Shown one piece after another: positions 5,788 through 12,325 of a stretch of DNA of 12,325 nucleotides. The position numbers and the translations under genes were made by a program. Positions within the stretch are counted from its first letter, which is position 1. Each line of letters starts with the position of its first letter. The notes beneath the pieces are model-generated. The model did no database searches. It was not told the DNA's origin and worked only from the letters and a program-made list of their open reading frames with translations. The stretch is from Chitinophagaceae bacterium (GTDB lineage: Bacteria > Bacteroidota > Bacteroidia > Chitinophagales > Chitinophagaceae): positions 1-12,325 of the forward strand of contig PMUF01000495.1 in assembly GCA_003167015.1 (NCBI GenBank), in the 5' to 3' direction.

Positions 5788-7448
5788 CCTGGACCCAAGT
5801 CATCGATCCCTGTCATAACCGGCTCGCTTCTCTGGGGGTCGCCTTGATTCCGGTCCTGGCTATCTTCTGGGCCCTCGTCATCCGGAAAATGAAAGGCTAC
5901 CAGGCCAGCCTCCTCGCCACTGCCCTTGCCCTGCTCGTCGCGATCGGCATCTACCGCATGCCCGTGACACTGGCGCTCCTGTCTACAGTGAACGGCTCGA
6001 TCTATGGCCTCTTCCCCATCTGCTGGATCGTCCTGCCGGCCGTATTTCTATTCAATATCGCCGTCCGGAGCGGTCAGTTCGACATCATCCGGCACTTCAT
6101 GGCTTCTATTACTTCCGATAGGAGGATCCAGGCGCTATTGATCGCTTTTTCCTTTGGCTCTTTCCTCGAAGGGACAGCAGGCTTCGGCGCGCCGGTGGCC
6201 ATCACCGCCGCTATGCTGACCGGCCTGGGCTTCAATCCCCTCTACGCCGCAGGCATCTGCCTCATTGCCAATACAGCGCCCGTAGCCTTCGGCTCTATAG
6301 GGATTCCCATCACCGTGGCCTCCCAGGTGACCGGTCTCCCCGAACAGGCCATTTCCCAGATGGTGGGCAGGACCTTGCCTTTGCTCTCGGCATTACTGCC
6401 CTTCTATCTCGTGACCCTGATGGCCGGTTTCCGGCGCGCAAAAGAAGTCGCGCCTGCCGCATTGGTATCAGGGCTTTCGTTTGCGCTGATCCAGGCCCTG
6501 TCTTCCAACTTCCTTGGACCGGCCCTTCCCGACGTCCTGGCCGGCATCGGATCGATCATTGGGCTGCTTGTCCTGCTGCGCTGGTGGCGGCCGAAAACCA
6601 TCTGGCGCTTTCCCGACGAATCGGCCTCCGCGCTCCCTGCACCCCCCTCCGCACCCTCTTCGGGCGCCGAAGCCTCCGCCGGAGGCACCCGCCTTCTATG
6701 GGCTCTCTCCCCCTTCATTGTCCTCACCGTCATCATCATCATCTGGGGCCTCCAGCCGGTGAAAGACTGGCTCAATGCCAAGGGGACATTCACATTCCAG
6801 GTCCCGGGTCTCCACAATGCGATCCTCGACCTCAATGGTCACCCGATACCGCATCTCTTCCGGCTGAATTATTTGTCGGCTGCCGGTACGGCGATCATGC
6901 TCGCTGCGCTGATCTCACTGGCACTGTCCGGCCTCCGGCTTCGGGAAGGACTCAAAGTATTCACATCGACGGTGCATCAGCTGCGCTTCCCGATCCTCAC
7001 CATCGCTGCAGTGCTGGCCTTCGCCTATATCGTCAATGACTCCGGCATCACCCTGACCATTGCCGGCGTTCTGGCAGGCAGCGGCGTTCTTTTCCCTTTC
7101 TTCGCTCCCCTGCTGGGATGGCTCGGCGTATTCATTACCGGATCGGATACCTCCGCTAATGCCTTATTTGGCAAGCTGCAGTCGTCTACCGCCATATCGA
7201 TCGGCGTAGACCCCGTGGTGACGGTGGCGGCGAATGTGTCAGGCGGCGTTGTCGGTAAGATGATCTCCCCACAATCTATTGCCGTGGCAGCTGCGGCAGG
7301 CGGGCTGGTAGGCCGGGAGTCCGAGCTCTTCCGCTTTACCGTCCGGCATAGCTTTATCCTGCTGGCGGTCATCTGCTGCCTGGTACTCGCCCAGGCCTAT
7401 ATTTTCAAATGGCTCATACCTGTCTACCATCTTCATTCGTTACACTAA
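5784..7448 (+). CDS. LctP-family organic-acid permease (annotated family: L-lactate permease)
   Basis: This 554-residue integral membrane protein has many hydrophobic helices and the full length of the LctP (lactate/glycolate permease) family. Family hallmarks are SGQFDIIR (96-103), SFLEGTAGFGAPVAI (126-140), NTAPVAFGSIGIPI (163-176), TGSDTSANALFG (452-463) and GGVVGKMISPQSIAV (487-501). It should import small 2-hydroxy acids with protons across the inner membrane. Characterised relatives carry L-/D-lactate and glycolate. A Pro/Ala/Ser-rich low-complexity loop (about 279-301) separates two helix groups and is probably cytoplasmic. The ATG overlaps the kinase stop (ATGA) and a glycerate kinase follows 18 nt later, so glycerate or a related hydroxyacid is a real alternative to lactate as substrate. 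Family is certain; substrate is inferred from context. Confidence 0.92.
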   Translation: MTWTQVIDPCHNRLASLGVALIPVLAIFWALVIRKMKGYQASLLATALALLVAIGIYRMPVTLALLSTVNGSIYGLFPICWIVLPAVFLFNIAVRSGQFDIIRHFMASITSDRRIQALLIAFSFGSFLEGTAGFGAPVAITAAMLTGLGFNPLYAAGICLIANTAPVAFGSIGIPITVASQVTGLPEQAISQMVGRTLPLLSALLPFYLVTLMAGFRRAKEVAPAALVSGLSFALIQALSSNFLGPALPDVLAGIGSIIGLLVLLRWWRPKTIWRFPDESASALPAPPSAPSSGAEASAGGTRLLWALSPFIVLTVIIIIWGLQPVKDWLNAKGTFTFQVPGLHNAILDLNGHPIPHLFRLNYLSAAGTAIMLAALISLALSGLRLREGLKVFTSTVHQLRFPILTIAAVLAFAYIVNDSGITLTIAGVLAGSGVLFPFFAPLLGWLGVFITGSDTSANALFGKLQSSTAISIGVDPVVTVAANVSGGVVGKMISPQSIAVAAAAGGLVGRESELFRFTVRHSFILLAVICCLVLAQAYIFKWLIPVYHLHSLH

Positions 7449-7466
7449 ACCATCCTCCCCTAACCG

Positions 7467-8624
7467 ATGCATGTCCTCATAGCCCCCAATGCCTTCAAGA
7501 ACAGTCTCTCCGCCACTGAGGCCGCACTGGCTATTCAACGAGGCTTCGAAACCTGCGCCCCACCCCAGACCCGCGATCACCCCACTTTTACCACCGAATG
7601 TTTCCCCGTAGGCGATGGCGGCGACGGCACCGGCGACCTCCTCATCGAACGCCTCGGCGGTCAGCGGATAACGGCGCAAGCCCGCGATCCCTTTGGCAAG
7701 CCCGTATCAACTTATTGGGGCCTCGCCGGCAACAGTCGTACCGCCATCATCGAAATGGCTAATGCATCCGGTCTCCGTCTGCTGGACAGCACTGATCTCG
7801 ATCCCCTGAAGGCTTCGTCAATCGGTACCGGCGTCCTGATCCTGGCGGCCCTCGACAGAAATGTCGAAAAGATCATCCTCGGCATGGGTGGCTCCGCTAC
7901 CGTCGATGGCGCGGTGGGCATCCTGCAGGCTTTGGGCGTTCAATTCTTTAACGCTGATGGACAACCGCTGAAAACCCTGCCCGGCAATCTCACCGATTTA
8001 GCAGTGATCGATATCGAAGGTCTCGATCCGCGGCTAAGCAAAATTGAGTTGACAGTGCTCTGCGACGTGGACAATCCGTTGACAGGCCCACGGGGCGCGG
8101 CTGCTGTATTCGGTCCGCAAAAAGGCGCATCGGAACAGGACGTGCGGCACCTCGACGCGTGCCTTGAGCAGCTTGCCCGGGTTATTCACACCCAAACAGG
8201 CAGAGCGCTGTCAACCCTTCCGCGCGCAGGTACCGCAGGTGGCGCCGCCGGCGGCCTATACGGCGTCCTGGGAGCCCGCCTGGTCAGCGGCATTGATTAT
8301 TTTCTGGAGATCACCGGTTTTGAAGCGGCCCTCGATCGCTGCGACTGGGTCATCACCGGTGAAGGCAGCATCGACGAACAGACCCTGCAGGGTAAAGCCC
8401 CGCATGGGGTCGCCACCCGTGCAAAAAAGAAAGGCCGTCCGGTCATCGCCCTGGCCGGTAAAGTACCGCTGCACGAAATCCCTGAATTGAAAGAGTATTT
8501 TGATGTCCTGCTGCCCATCTCCCATGCGCCCGTCGATCTCCCCACCGCCCTCCGCAACACCTCGTCGGACCTGCAACGCACCGCCGCCCAGCTGCGGAAT
8601 TTGCTGGCGTTAACTCATACCTGA
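7467..8624 (+). CDS. Glycerate kinase (GlxK/GarK family, glycerate 2-kinase type)
   Basis: This 385-residue cytoplasmic enzyme has the normal length of the GlxK family. It phosphorylates D-glycerate with ATP, giving 2-phosphoglycerate in characterised relatives, and so feeds lower glycolysis. Family motifs are intact: IAPNAFKNSLSA (5-16, with K11), PVGDGGDGT (47-55), GMGGSATVDGAVG (139-151), CDVDNPLTGPRGAAAVFGPQKG starting at 199, TAGGAAGGL (256-264) and TGEGSIDEQTLQGKAP (297-312). It begins 18 nt after the permease, without a Shine-Dalgarno sequence but with CTAACCG directly before the ATG, and is the last gene of the regulator-kinase-permease run. Its final 10 bp overlap the 3' end of the converging GH63 gene. 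Its substrate could come from the permease, from a glycerate-releasing glycosidase, or from a non-phosphorylated Entner-Doudoroff type route. Confidence 0.95.
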   Translation: MHVLIAPNAFKNSLSATEAALAIQRGFETCAPPQTRDHPTFTTECFPVGDGGDGTGDLLIERLGGQRITAQARDPFGKPVSTYWGLAGNSRTAIIEMANASGLRLLDSTDLDPLKASSIGTGVLILAALDRNVEKIILGMGGSATVDGAVGILQALGVQFFNADGQPLKTLPGNLTDLAVIDIEGLDPRLSKIELTVLCDVDNPLTGPRGAAAVFGPQKGASEQDVRHLDACLEQLARVIHTQTGRALSTLPRAGTAGGAAGGLYGVLGARLVSGIDYFLEITGFEAALDRCDWVITGEGSIDEQTLQGKAPHGVATRAKKKGRPVIALAGKVPLHEIPELKEYFDVLLPISHAPVDLPTALRNTSSDLQRTAAQLRNLLALTHT

Positions 8625-11257
8625 GGCCCCTCCACCGACTGCGACGTCACCATATTCCACGGCAACAGCAACTTCGCAATGAGCACCGTCCACCCTGTCT
8701 GATGGCTCGCACCCAACCCCTTCCCGTTATCCCCGTGAAAGTATTCATGGAAAAGAATATAATCCCTAAAATGCGGATCTTGCTGCAGCTTTTCCTGTTG
8801 CCCGAATACCGGGCGAACCCCTTTCGCATTCCGCAGGAAAATGGCCGATAACCTTTTGGATAATTCATTGCTGATCTCGAACAACGTCAGCAGCTTGCCC
8901 GATCCCGTCGGGTATTCGATCTTGAAATCATCGCCATAATAGATATGGAACCGTTGCAGCGACTCTATTATCAGGAAATTCACCGGCATCCAGATCGGGC
9001 CCCGCCAGTTCGAATTGCCGCCAAATAGGTCATTGTCCGATTCCGCCGGAGTATATTTGATCGTCAGTACTTGCCCGTCTACTTTTAATACATACGGATG
9101 CTGTTCGTGGTACTTGCTGACGCTGCGTAACCCGTAATCGCTGAGGAACTCCGTTTCATCCAGCATCCGGTAAAGGAGGCGCTTGACGCGGTGGCCGCGC
9201 AGCAACGACAGCAGGTGCTTCTGCCCCGAGCCCTTTTCATGCCAGCGCGATACCAGCGCCGCGAGGTCCGGACGTTTTTCCAGCAGGTAGTTCAGCCGCT
9301 TGGCGAAGTCCGGCAGCGCTTGCATGACATGATCATCGATGACTTCGACGGCGAACAGCGGCGCCAACCCGACCATTGACCGGATCTTCAGCCGGATACT
9401 GGCGTCACCCGGCATCCTGATCGTATCGTAGAAGAACTCGTCCTCATTGTCCCAGAGACCGTCCGTGCCCGACCCGATGCTGGCCATGGCGGCGGCAATA
9501 TGCAGGAAATGTTCGAAGAATTTATTGGCCATATCCTGGTACACCGGGTTGGCCATCGATAGCTCCAGCGCAATTCGCATGAGGTTCAGGCAGTAGGTCG
9601 CCATCCAGCTTGTCCCGTCGGCCTGTTCCAAATGTCCGCCGTTCGGCAGCTGCGTATTGCTGCGGTCGAAAAGCCCGATATTGTCCATACCAAGGAACCC
9701 GCCCTCGAAAATATTATTGCCCTCCGCATCCTTTCGGTTGACCCACCACGTAAAATTTATCAGTAATCGGTGGAACACAGTCTCCAGGAACGTGATGTCC
9801 CCTTTGCCGCCGTTATTACGCTTTTCGATCTCATAAACCCGGTAGGCCGCCCACGCATGCACCGGTGGATTGGTGTCGCTGAAAGACCATTCATAGGCCG
9901 GCAGCTGCCCGTTCGGATGCATATACCAATCGTGCGTCAGCAGCAGCAGTTGGTGCTTGGCGAAATCGGAGTCGATCACCGCAAACAACAAACAATGAAA
10001 AGCCAGGTCCCACGCCGCATACCAAGGATATTCCCACGTGTCGGGCATGGAAATGATATTGCTGTTTTTCACATGTGTCCACTCATGGTTCCGCCCCTTC
10101 AGTCTTTCAGGGGGTGGCGGCGGCTGACGGGCGTCACCTTTCAACCACTCTTCCACGTTATAATAATATAGCTGCTTGTTCCATAACATGCCGGCAAAAG
10201 CCTGCCGCTGGACCAGCTTCTCATCCTCGTTGGTCATTTTATGCTGGACCTCGGCATAAAACTCATCCGTCTCCCGGATGCGGTCGGAAAAGATGCTGTC
10301 AAAATCTCCAAACGCATTCCCTTCAACGCTATCGCTCAGCCTCAACCTCACCGTCACCGACTCGCCTCCCGCGATAGTCTTGTCATAGTTAAGGGCTACC
10401 TTGGTGCCCTGCTCATAATTGATCGCCTGCTGATGACCATGCACCAGAAATTCCTGCACGCCATCTTTGTAATAGCCGCTTTTCTCCGCGCCATATAGCC
10501 GCGGGAGATTCGTCTCATTGTCGCAGAACAGATGGATATCCCTCTCATCGGAATACAGCGCATATTCGCCCAGTTCCCGATGCTCGATGGTAACATTGCC
10601 CTGGTTGGAAGACATCATCTGCGGCTTATAGTCGTCAGGGCCCCAGCTCCAGGTGTTACGGAACCAAAGCGTAGGCAGGATATTGAGGGACGCCGCCTCT
10701 TTGCCGCGGTTGTGGACCGTGATGCGGACCAGGATATCGTTGATGTCCCCTTTGGCATATTCGATAAAGACGTCGAAATATTTGTCGTCGTTGAAAATGC
10801 CCGTATCGATCAGCTCGAATTCCGGGTCGAGACGTGTACGCCGCTTATTTTCCTCCACCAGCCAGTTGTAGGGATAGGCCTGCTGCGGATACTTGTACAG
10901 CATCTTCATGTAGGAATGCGTGGGCGAAGAGTCGAGATAATAATATAGCTCTTTCACATCCTCGCCGTGATTGCCTTCCAGGTTGGTCAGCCCGAACAGC
11001 CGCTCTTTCAGGATGGGGTCTTTTTTATTCCAGAGGCCGACGGCAAAGCAAATCCGCTGCCGCTTATCTGAAAATCCGCCGATCCCCTCCTCGCCCCAGC
11101 GCCAGGCCTTGCTGGCGGCAATGTCGTGTGTGGTATAAGTCCATGCCTGTCCATCCGCACTGTAGTCTTCCCGTACAGTCCCCCATTGGCGTTCGCTAAG
11201 ATAGGGCCCCCAGTTTTTCCAGTCCGGTATTTGAAGTCGTTCTTTTTCGCTGCTCAT
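8615..11257 (-). CDS. GH63-family glycosidase (large, cytoplasmic; MGH1-like (alpha/alpha)6 catalytic domain)
   Basis: This 880-residue protein has an N-terminal beta-rich domain (about 20-330) followed by an (alpha/alpha)6-barrel of GH63/MGH1 type. Conserved-looking stretches are EYPWYAAWDLAFH (409-421), SFSDTNPPVHAWA (458-470), GGFLGMDNIGLFD (519-531), NSNWRGPIWMPVN (748-760) and FHEYFHGDNGKGLGA (836-850). By comparison with bacterial GH63 enzymes, D525 in the GMDN motif is the probable general acid and E838 in HEYF the probable base. There is no signal peptide, so it should act on an intracellular glycoside. Family members cleave alpha-glucosides, including oligosaccharides, mannosylglycerate and glucosylglycerate. 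Those glycerate-releasing members are about 420-450 residues, half this size, so specificity is open. It follows the glucose dehydrogenase-like gene by 14 nt with a strong GGAGG, suggesting that it releases glucose. Confidence 0.88.
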   Translation of the reverse strand: MSSEKERLQIPDWKNWGPYLSERQWGTVREDYSADGQAWTYTTHDIAASKAWRWGEEGIGGFSDKRQRICFAVGLWNKKDPILKERLFGLTNLEGNHGEDVKELYYYLDSSPTHSYMKMLYKYPQQAYPYNWLVEENKRRTRLDPEFELIDTGIFNDDKYFDVFIEYAKGDINDILVRITVHNRGKEAASLNILPTLWFRNTWSWGPDDYKPQMMSSNQGNVTIEHRELGEYALYSDERDIHLFCDNETNLPRLYGAEKSGYYKDGVQEFLVHGHQQAINYEQGTKVALNYDKTIAGGESVTVRLRLSDSVEGNAFGDFDSIFSDRIRETDEFYAEVQHKMTNEDEKLVQRQAFAGMLWNKQLYYYNVEEWLKGDARQPPPPPERLKGRNHEWTHVKNSNIISMPDTWEYPWYAAWDLAFHCLLFAVIDSDFAKHQLLLLTHDWYMHPNGQLPAYEWSFSDTNPPVHAWAAYRVYEIEKRNNGGKGDITFLETVFHRLLINFTWWVNRKDAEGNNIFEGGFLGMDNIGLFDRSNTQLPNGGHLEQADGTSWMATYCLNLMRIALELSMANPVYQDMANKFFEHFLHIAAAMASIGSGTDGLWDNEDEFFYDTIRMPGDASIRLKIRSMVGLAPLFAVEVIDDHVMQALPDFAKRLNYLLEKRPDLAALVSRWHEKGSGQKHLLSLLRGHRVKRLLYRMLDETEFLSDYGLRSVSKYHEQHPYVLKVDGQVLTIKYTPAESDNDLFGGNSNWRGPIWMPVNFLIIESLQRFHIYYGDDFKIEYPTGSGKLLTLFEISNELSKRLSAIFLRNAKGVRPVFGQQEKLQQDPHFRDYILFHEYFHGDNGKGLGASHQTGWTVLIAKLLLPWNMVTSQSVEGPQV

Positions 11258-11267
11258 AGTTAGTTGT

Positions 11268-11272
11268 CCTCC
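11268..11272 (-). promoter_or_regulatory. Strong Shine-Dalgarno of the GH63 gene, abutting the upstream stop codon
   Basis: On the minus strand the sequence reads TAGGAGG, in which the TAG (11274-11272) is the stop of the dehydrogenase gene and GGAGG (11272-11268) follows, sharing its first G with the stop. The spacer to the ATG at 11257 is 10 nt. This is the clearest ribosome binding site in a window whose starts are mostly Shine-Dalgarno-poor, and it suggests that the two genes are translated as a coupled pair. Confidence 0.65.
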
Positions 11273-12081
11273 TATCCATTGGTGCTGAAGCCCGGATATA
11301 ATGTCATCCCACCGTCTACGAATAAAGTAATGCCGTTGACATAGTCAGAGTCGTCGCTGGCCAGCCAGACGGCCGCCGCTCCAATGTCTTCCACGACACC
11401 GACGCGGTTATAAGGGATGAGTTCCAATAAAGTTTTTTCGGCTGCGGGCGTTGCCCAGGCGGCATGATTGATGGGCGTTTTGATGGCGCCCGGCCCGATA
11501 CTGTTGATGCGAATCTTCATCGGAGCGAACTCCTGCGATATACTCTTCATCATCATCATGATACCCCCCTTGCTGGCCGCATAGTTCGCATGGCCCGCCC
11601 AGGGTATTTCTTCATGTACGCTGCTCATACAGACGATCTTGCCCGTGGCCCTCGAGATCTCAGGCACAGGCCCGCGACGCAGGAATTCCCGGATGGCTTC
11701 CCGCGCGCAAAGGAACTGGCCCGTCAGATTGACGCCCAGCACCGTGTTCCATTGCTCCAGCGTCATCTCCTGGAAAGGCGAGTCCCGCTGCAACCCCGCA
11801 TTATTGATAAGGATATGTACCGTGCCGAACTGAGCTACCACGTCGGCGAACATCTTCTGCACTTCTGCTTCCTTGCTGACATCGCACTGGTAGGTGATAC
11901 CGGCGCCGCCGGCATTTTTGATCTCCGTTAACACCCCCTCCGCAGCGGCTGCAGTGGCTGCAACAGGATGGTTCACGACCACCGTGGCCCCCGCCGCTGC
12001 CAGTGATTTCGACACGCCCGCCCCGATACCGCTGCTCGCCCCCGTGACGATCGCTATCTGCCCTTTTAGTTTTTGATCCAT
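11272..12081 (-). CDS. Glucose 1-dehydrogenase-like SDR
   Basis: This 269-residue classical SDR closely follows Bacillus glucose 1-dehydrogenase. It has TGASSGIG (13-20), NNAG (93-96), N118 in GVNLTG, catalytic S154, Y167 and K171, and the highly characteristic MSSVHEEIPW (152-161), NSIGPGAIKTPIN (193-205), GITLFVDGGMTLYPGF (250-265) segments. The enzyme would oxidise beta-D-glucose to gluconolactone with NAD(P)+ in the cytoplasm. The VVVNHPV stretch after beta-2 has no acidic residue, compatible with NADP use. Compared with the Bacillus enzyme there is a short insertion before beta-5 (RRGPVPEISRATGK, 135-148). It is the first gene of a minus-strand pair with the GH63 glycosidase, which fits immediate oxidation of released glucose. 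The ATG at 12081 gives the usual start just before the Rossmann motif; no clear Shine-Dalgarno sequence is seen. Confidence 0.9.
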   Translation of the reverse strand: MDQKLKGQIAIVTGASSGIGAGVSKSLAAAGATVVVNHPVAATAAAAEGVLTEIKNAGGAGITYQCDVSKEAEVQKMFADVVAQFGTVHILINNAGLQRDSPFQEMTLEQWNTVLGVNLTGQFLCAREAIREFLRRGPVPEISRATGKIVCMSSVHEEIPWAGHANYAASKGGIMMMMKSISQEFAPMKIRINSIGPGAIKTPINHAAWATPAAEKTLLELIPYNRVGVVEDIGAAAVWLASDDSDYVNGITLFVDGGMTLYPGFSTNG

Positions 12082-12101
12082 GGCTGTTGATTTTGCCTCA
12101 T

Positions 12102-12129
12102 CAAGGTAGCCATTTAATCATTTTGACAA
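12102..12129 (-). promoter_or_regulatory. Candidate Bacteroidota-type promoter for the SDR-GH63 pair
   Basis: On the minus strand, a -33-like TTG (12129-12127) and a -7-like TACCTTG (12108-12102) are separated by 18 nt, close to the Bacteroidota arrangement TTTG...TAnnTTTG. The -7 element is imperfect. The start codon lies 20 nt downstream of it, implying a short leader. It is the best candidate in the 85-bp gap, but a weak match. Confidence 0.3.
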
Positions 12130-12166
12130 CGGGGACGCAGATTATTTTTTGCTTAAATCGCTCCTG

Positions 12167-12325
12167 TCAGTGAGCGCAATCAATATAAGTATTCCACCCG
12201 AACAGATCCGGCTGGCGGCCATATCGAATGTCATCCAATTCGTTTTTCAATAGAAGCGCCACACTTTTGCCCGCGCCGCTATCCCTGTCCTGCCCGACCA
12301 CGGAGCTGTCGCTTCTAGTATCGGC
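12167..12325 (-). CDS. Possible C-terminal tail of an unidentified gene (truncated by window edge)
   Basis: A minus-strand frame is open from the window edge to a TGA at 12169-12167, giving 52 residues that end LFGWNTYIDCAH. The middle part (LLLKNELDDIRYGR) looks like ordinary globular protein. I do not recognise the family. A second minus-strand frame is also open for about 25 codons here, so frame choice is not secure. If real, the gene would lie upstream of the SDR-GH63 pair on the same strand with an 85-bp gap. Confidence 0.35.
   Translation of the reverse strand, partial: ADTRSDSSVVGQDRDSGAGKSVALLLKNELDDIRYGRQPDLFGWNTYIDCAH

Noticed and set aside
6404..6835. Open frames on both strands over the middle of the permease gene
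   Set aside because: They arise from the Pro/Ala/Ser-rich, GC-rich loop of the permease, and the permease frame continues uninterrupted with family motifs on both sides.
9770..10948. Several plus-strand open frames of 100-138 codons inside the GH63 gene
   Set aside because: They are all antisense to an intact 880-residue protein with catalytic motifs. None shows a domain, start context or separate promoter.
12082..12325. Search for tRNA, small RNA or attachment site at the right end
   Set aside because: No cloverleaf, CCA end or direct repeat could be found. Only a weak promoter candidate and a possible gene tail are supported.

Overview
The window (about 12.3 kb, GC in the mid-50s by eye, densely coding) looks like a chromosomal segment of a Bacteroidota member, most likely a Chitinophagaceae-type soil or plant-associated bacterium. 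The reasons are the GH130_1 phosphorylase plus AGE-family epimerase pair, which is typical of Bacteroidota mannan degradation, the mostly Shine-Dalgarno-poor starts, and the general style of the proteins. This is inference from protein families. No rRNA or other taxonomic marker is present, and I see no tRNA, mobile element or CRISPR array.

Region 1 (1-2989, + strand): the end of a four-gene run. It holds the C-terminal part of a GH130 mannosylglucose phosphorylase, a cellobiose/mannobiose 2-epimerase overlapping it by ATGA, an exported SGNH/GDSL hydrolase, and a short-chain dehydrogenase with a non-standard cofactor-side motif. The first two form the known mannobiose -> mannosylglucose -> mannose-1-phosphate + glucose route, and the SGNH protein could be a polysaccharide deacetylase. 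A hairpin at 3030-3065 with A-tract/T-tract flanks closes this run and the converging small gene.

Region 2 (3092-3666): a small minus-strand gene for a free-standing CBM48/glycogen-binding-type domain, then an AT-rich divergent intergenic region of 269 bp.

Region 3 (3667-8624, + strand): a compact run of OmpR-type response regulator, membrane histidine kinase (TTG start), LctP-family organic-acid permease (ATGA overlap with the kinase) and glycerate 2-kinase. The layout suggests a self-contained sense-import-phosphorylate module for a small hydroxyacid, with glycerate the candidate best supported by the neighbour.

Region 4 (8615-12081, - strand): an SDR closely resembling Bacillus-type glucose 1-dehydrogenase, followed 14 nt later by an 880-residue cytoplasmic GH63-family glycosidase. 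The GH63 gene ends tail-to-tail inside the glycerate kinase gene, with a 10-bp overlap. Known bacterial GH63 enzymes include hydrolases of glucosylglycerate and mannosylglycerate, whose products are a hexose and glycerate. Glucose dehydrogenase and glycerate kinase would then consume the two products. This is the most interesting idea in the window, but it is inference.

The last about 160 bases hold an open minus-strand frame that may be the tail of another gene leaving the window.
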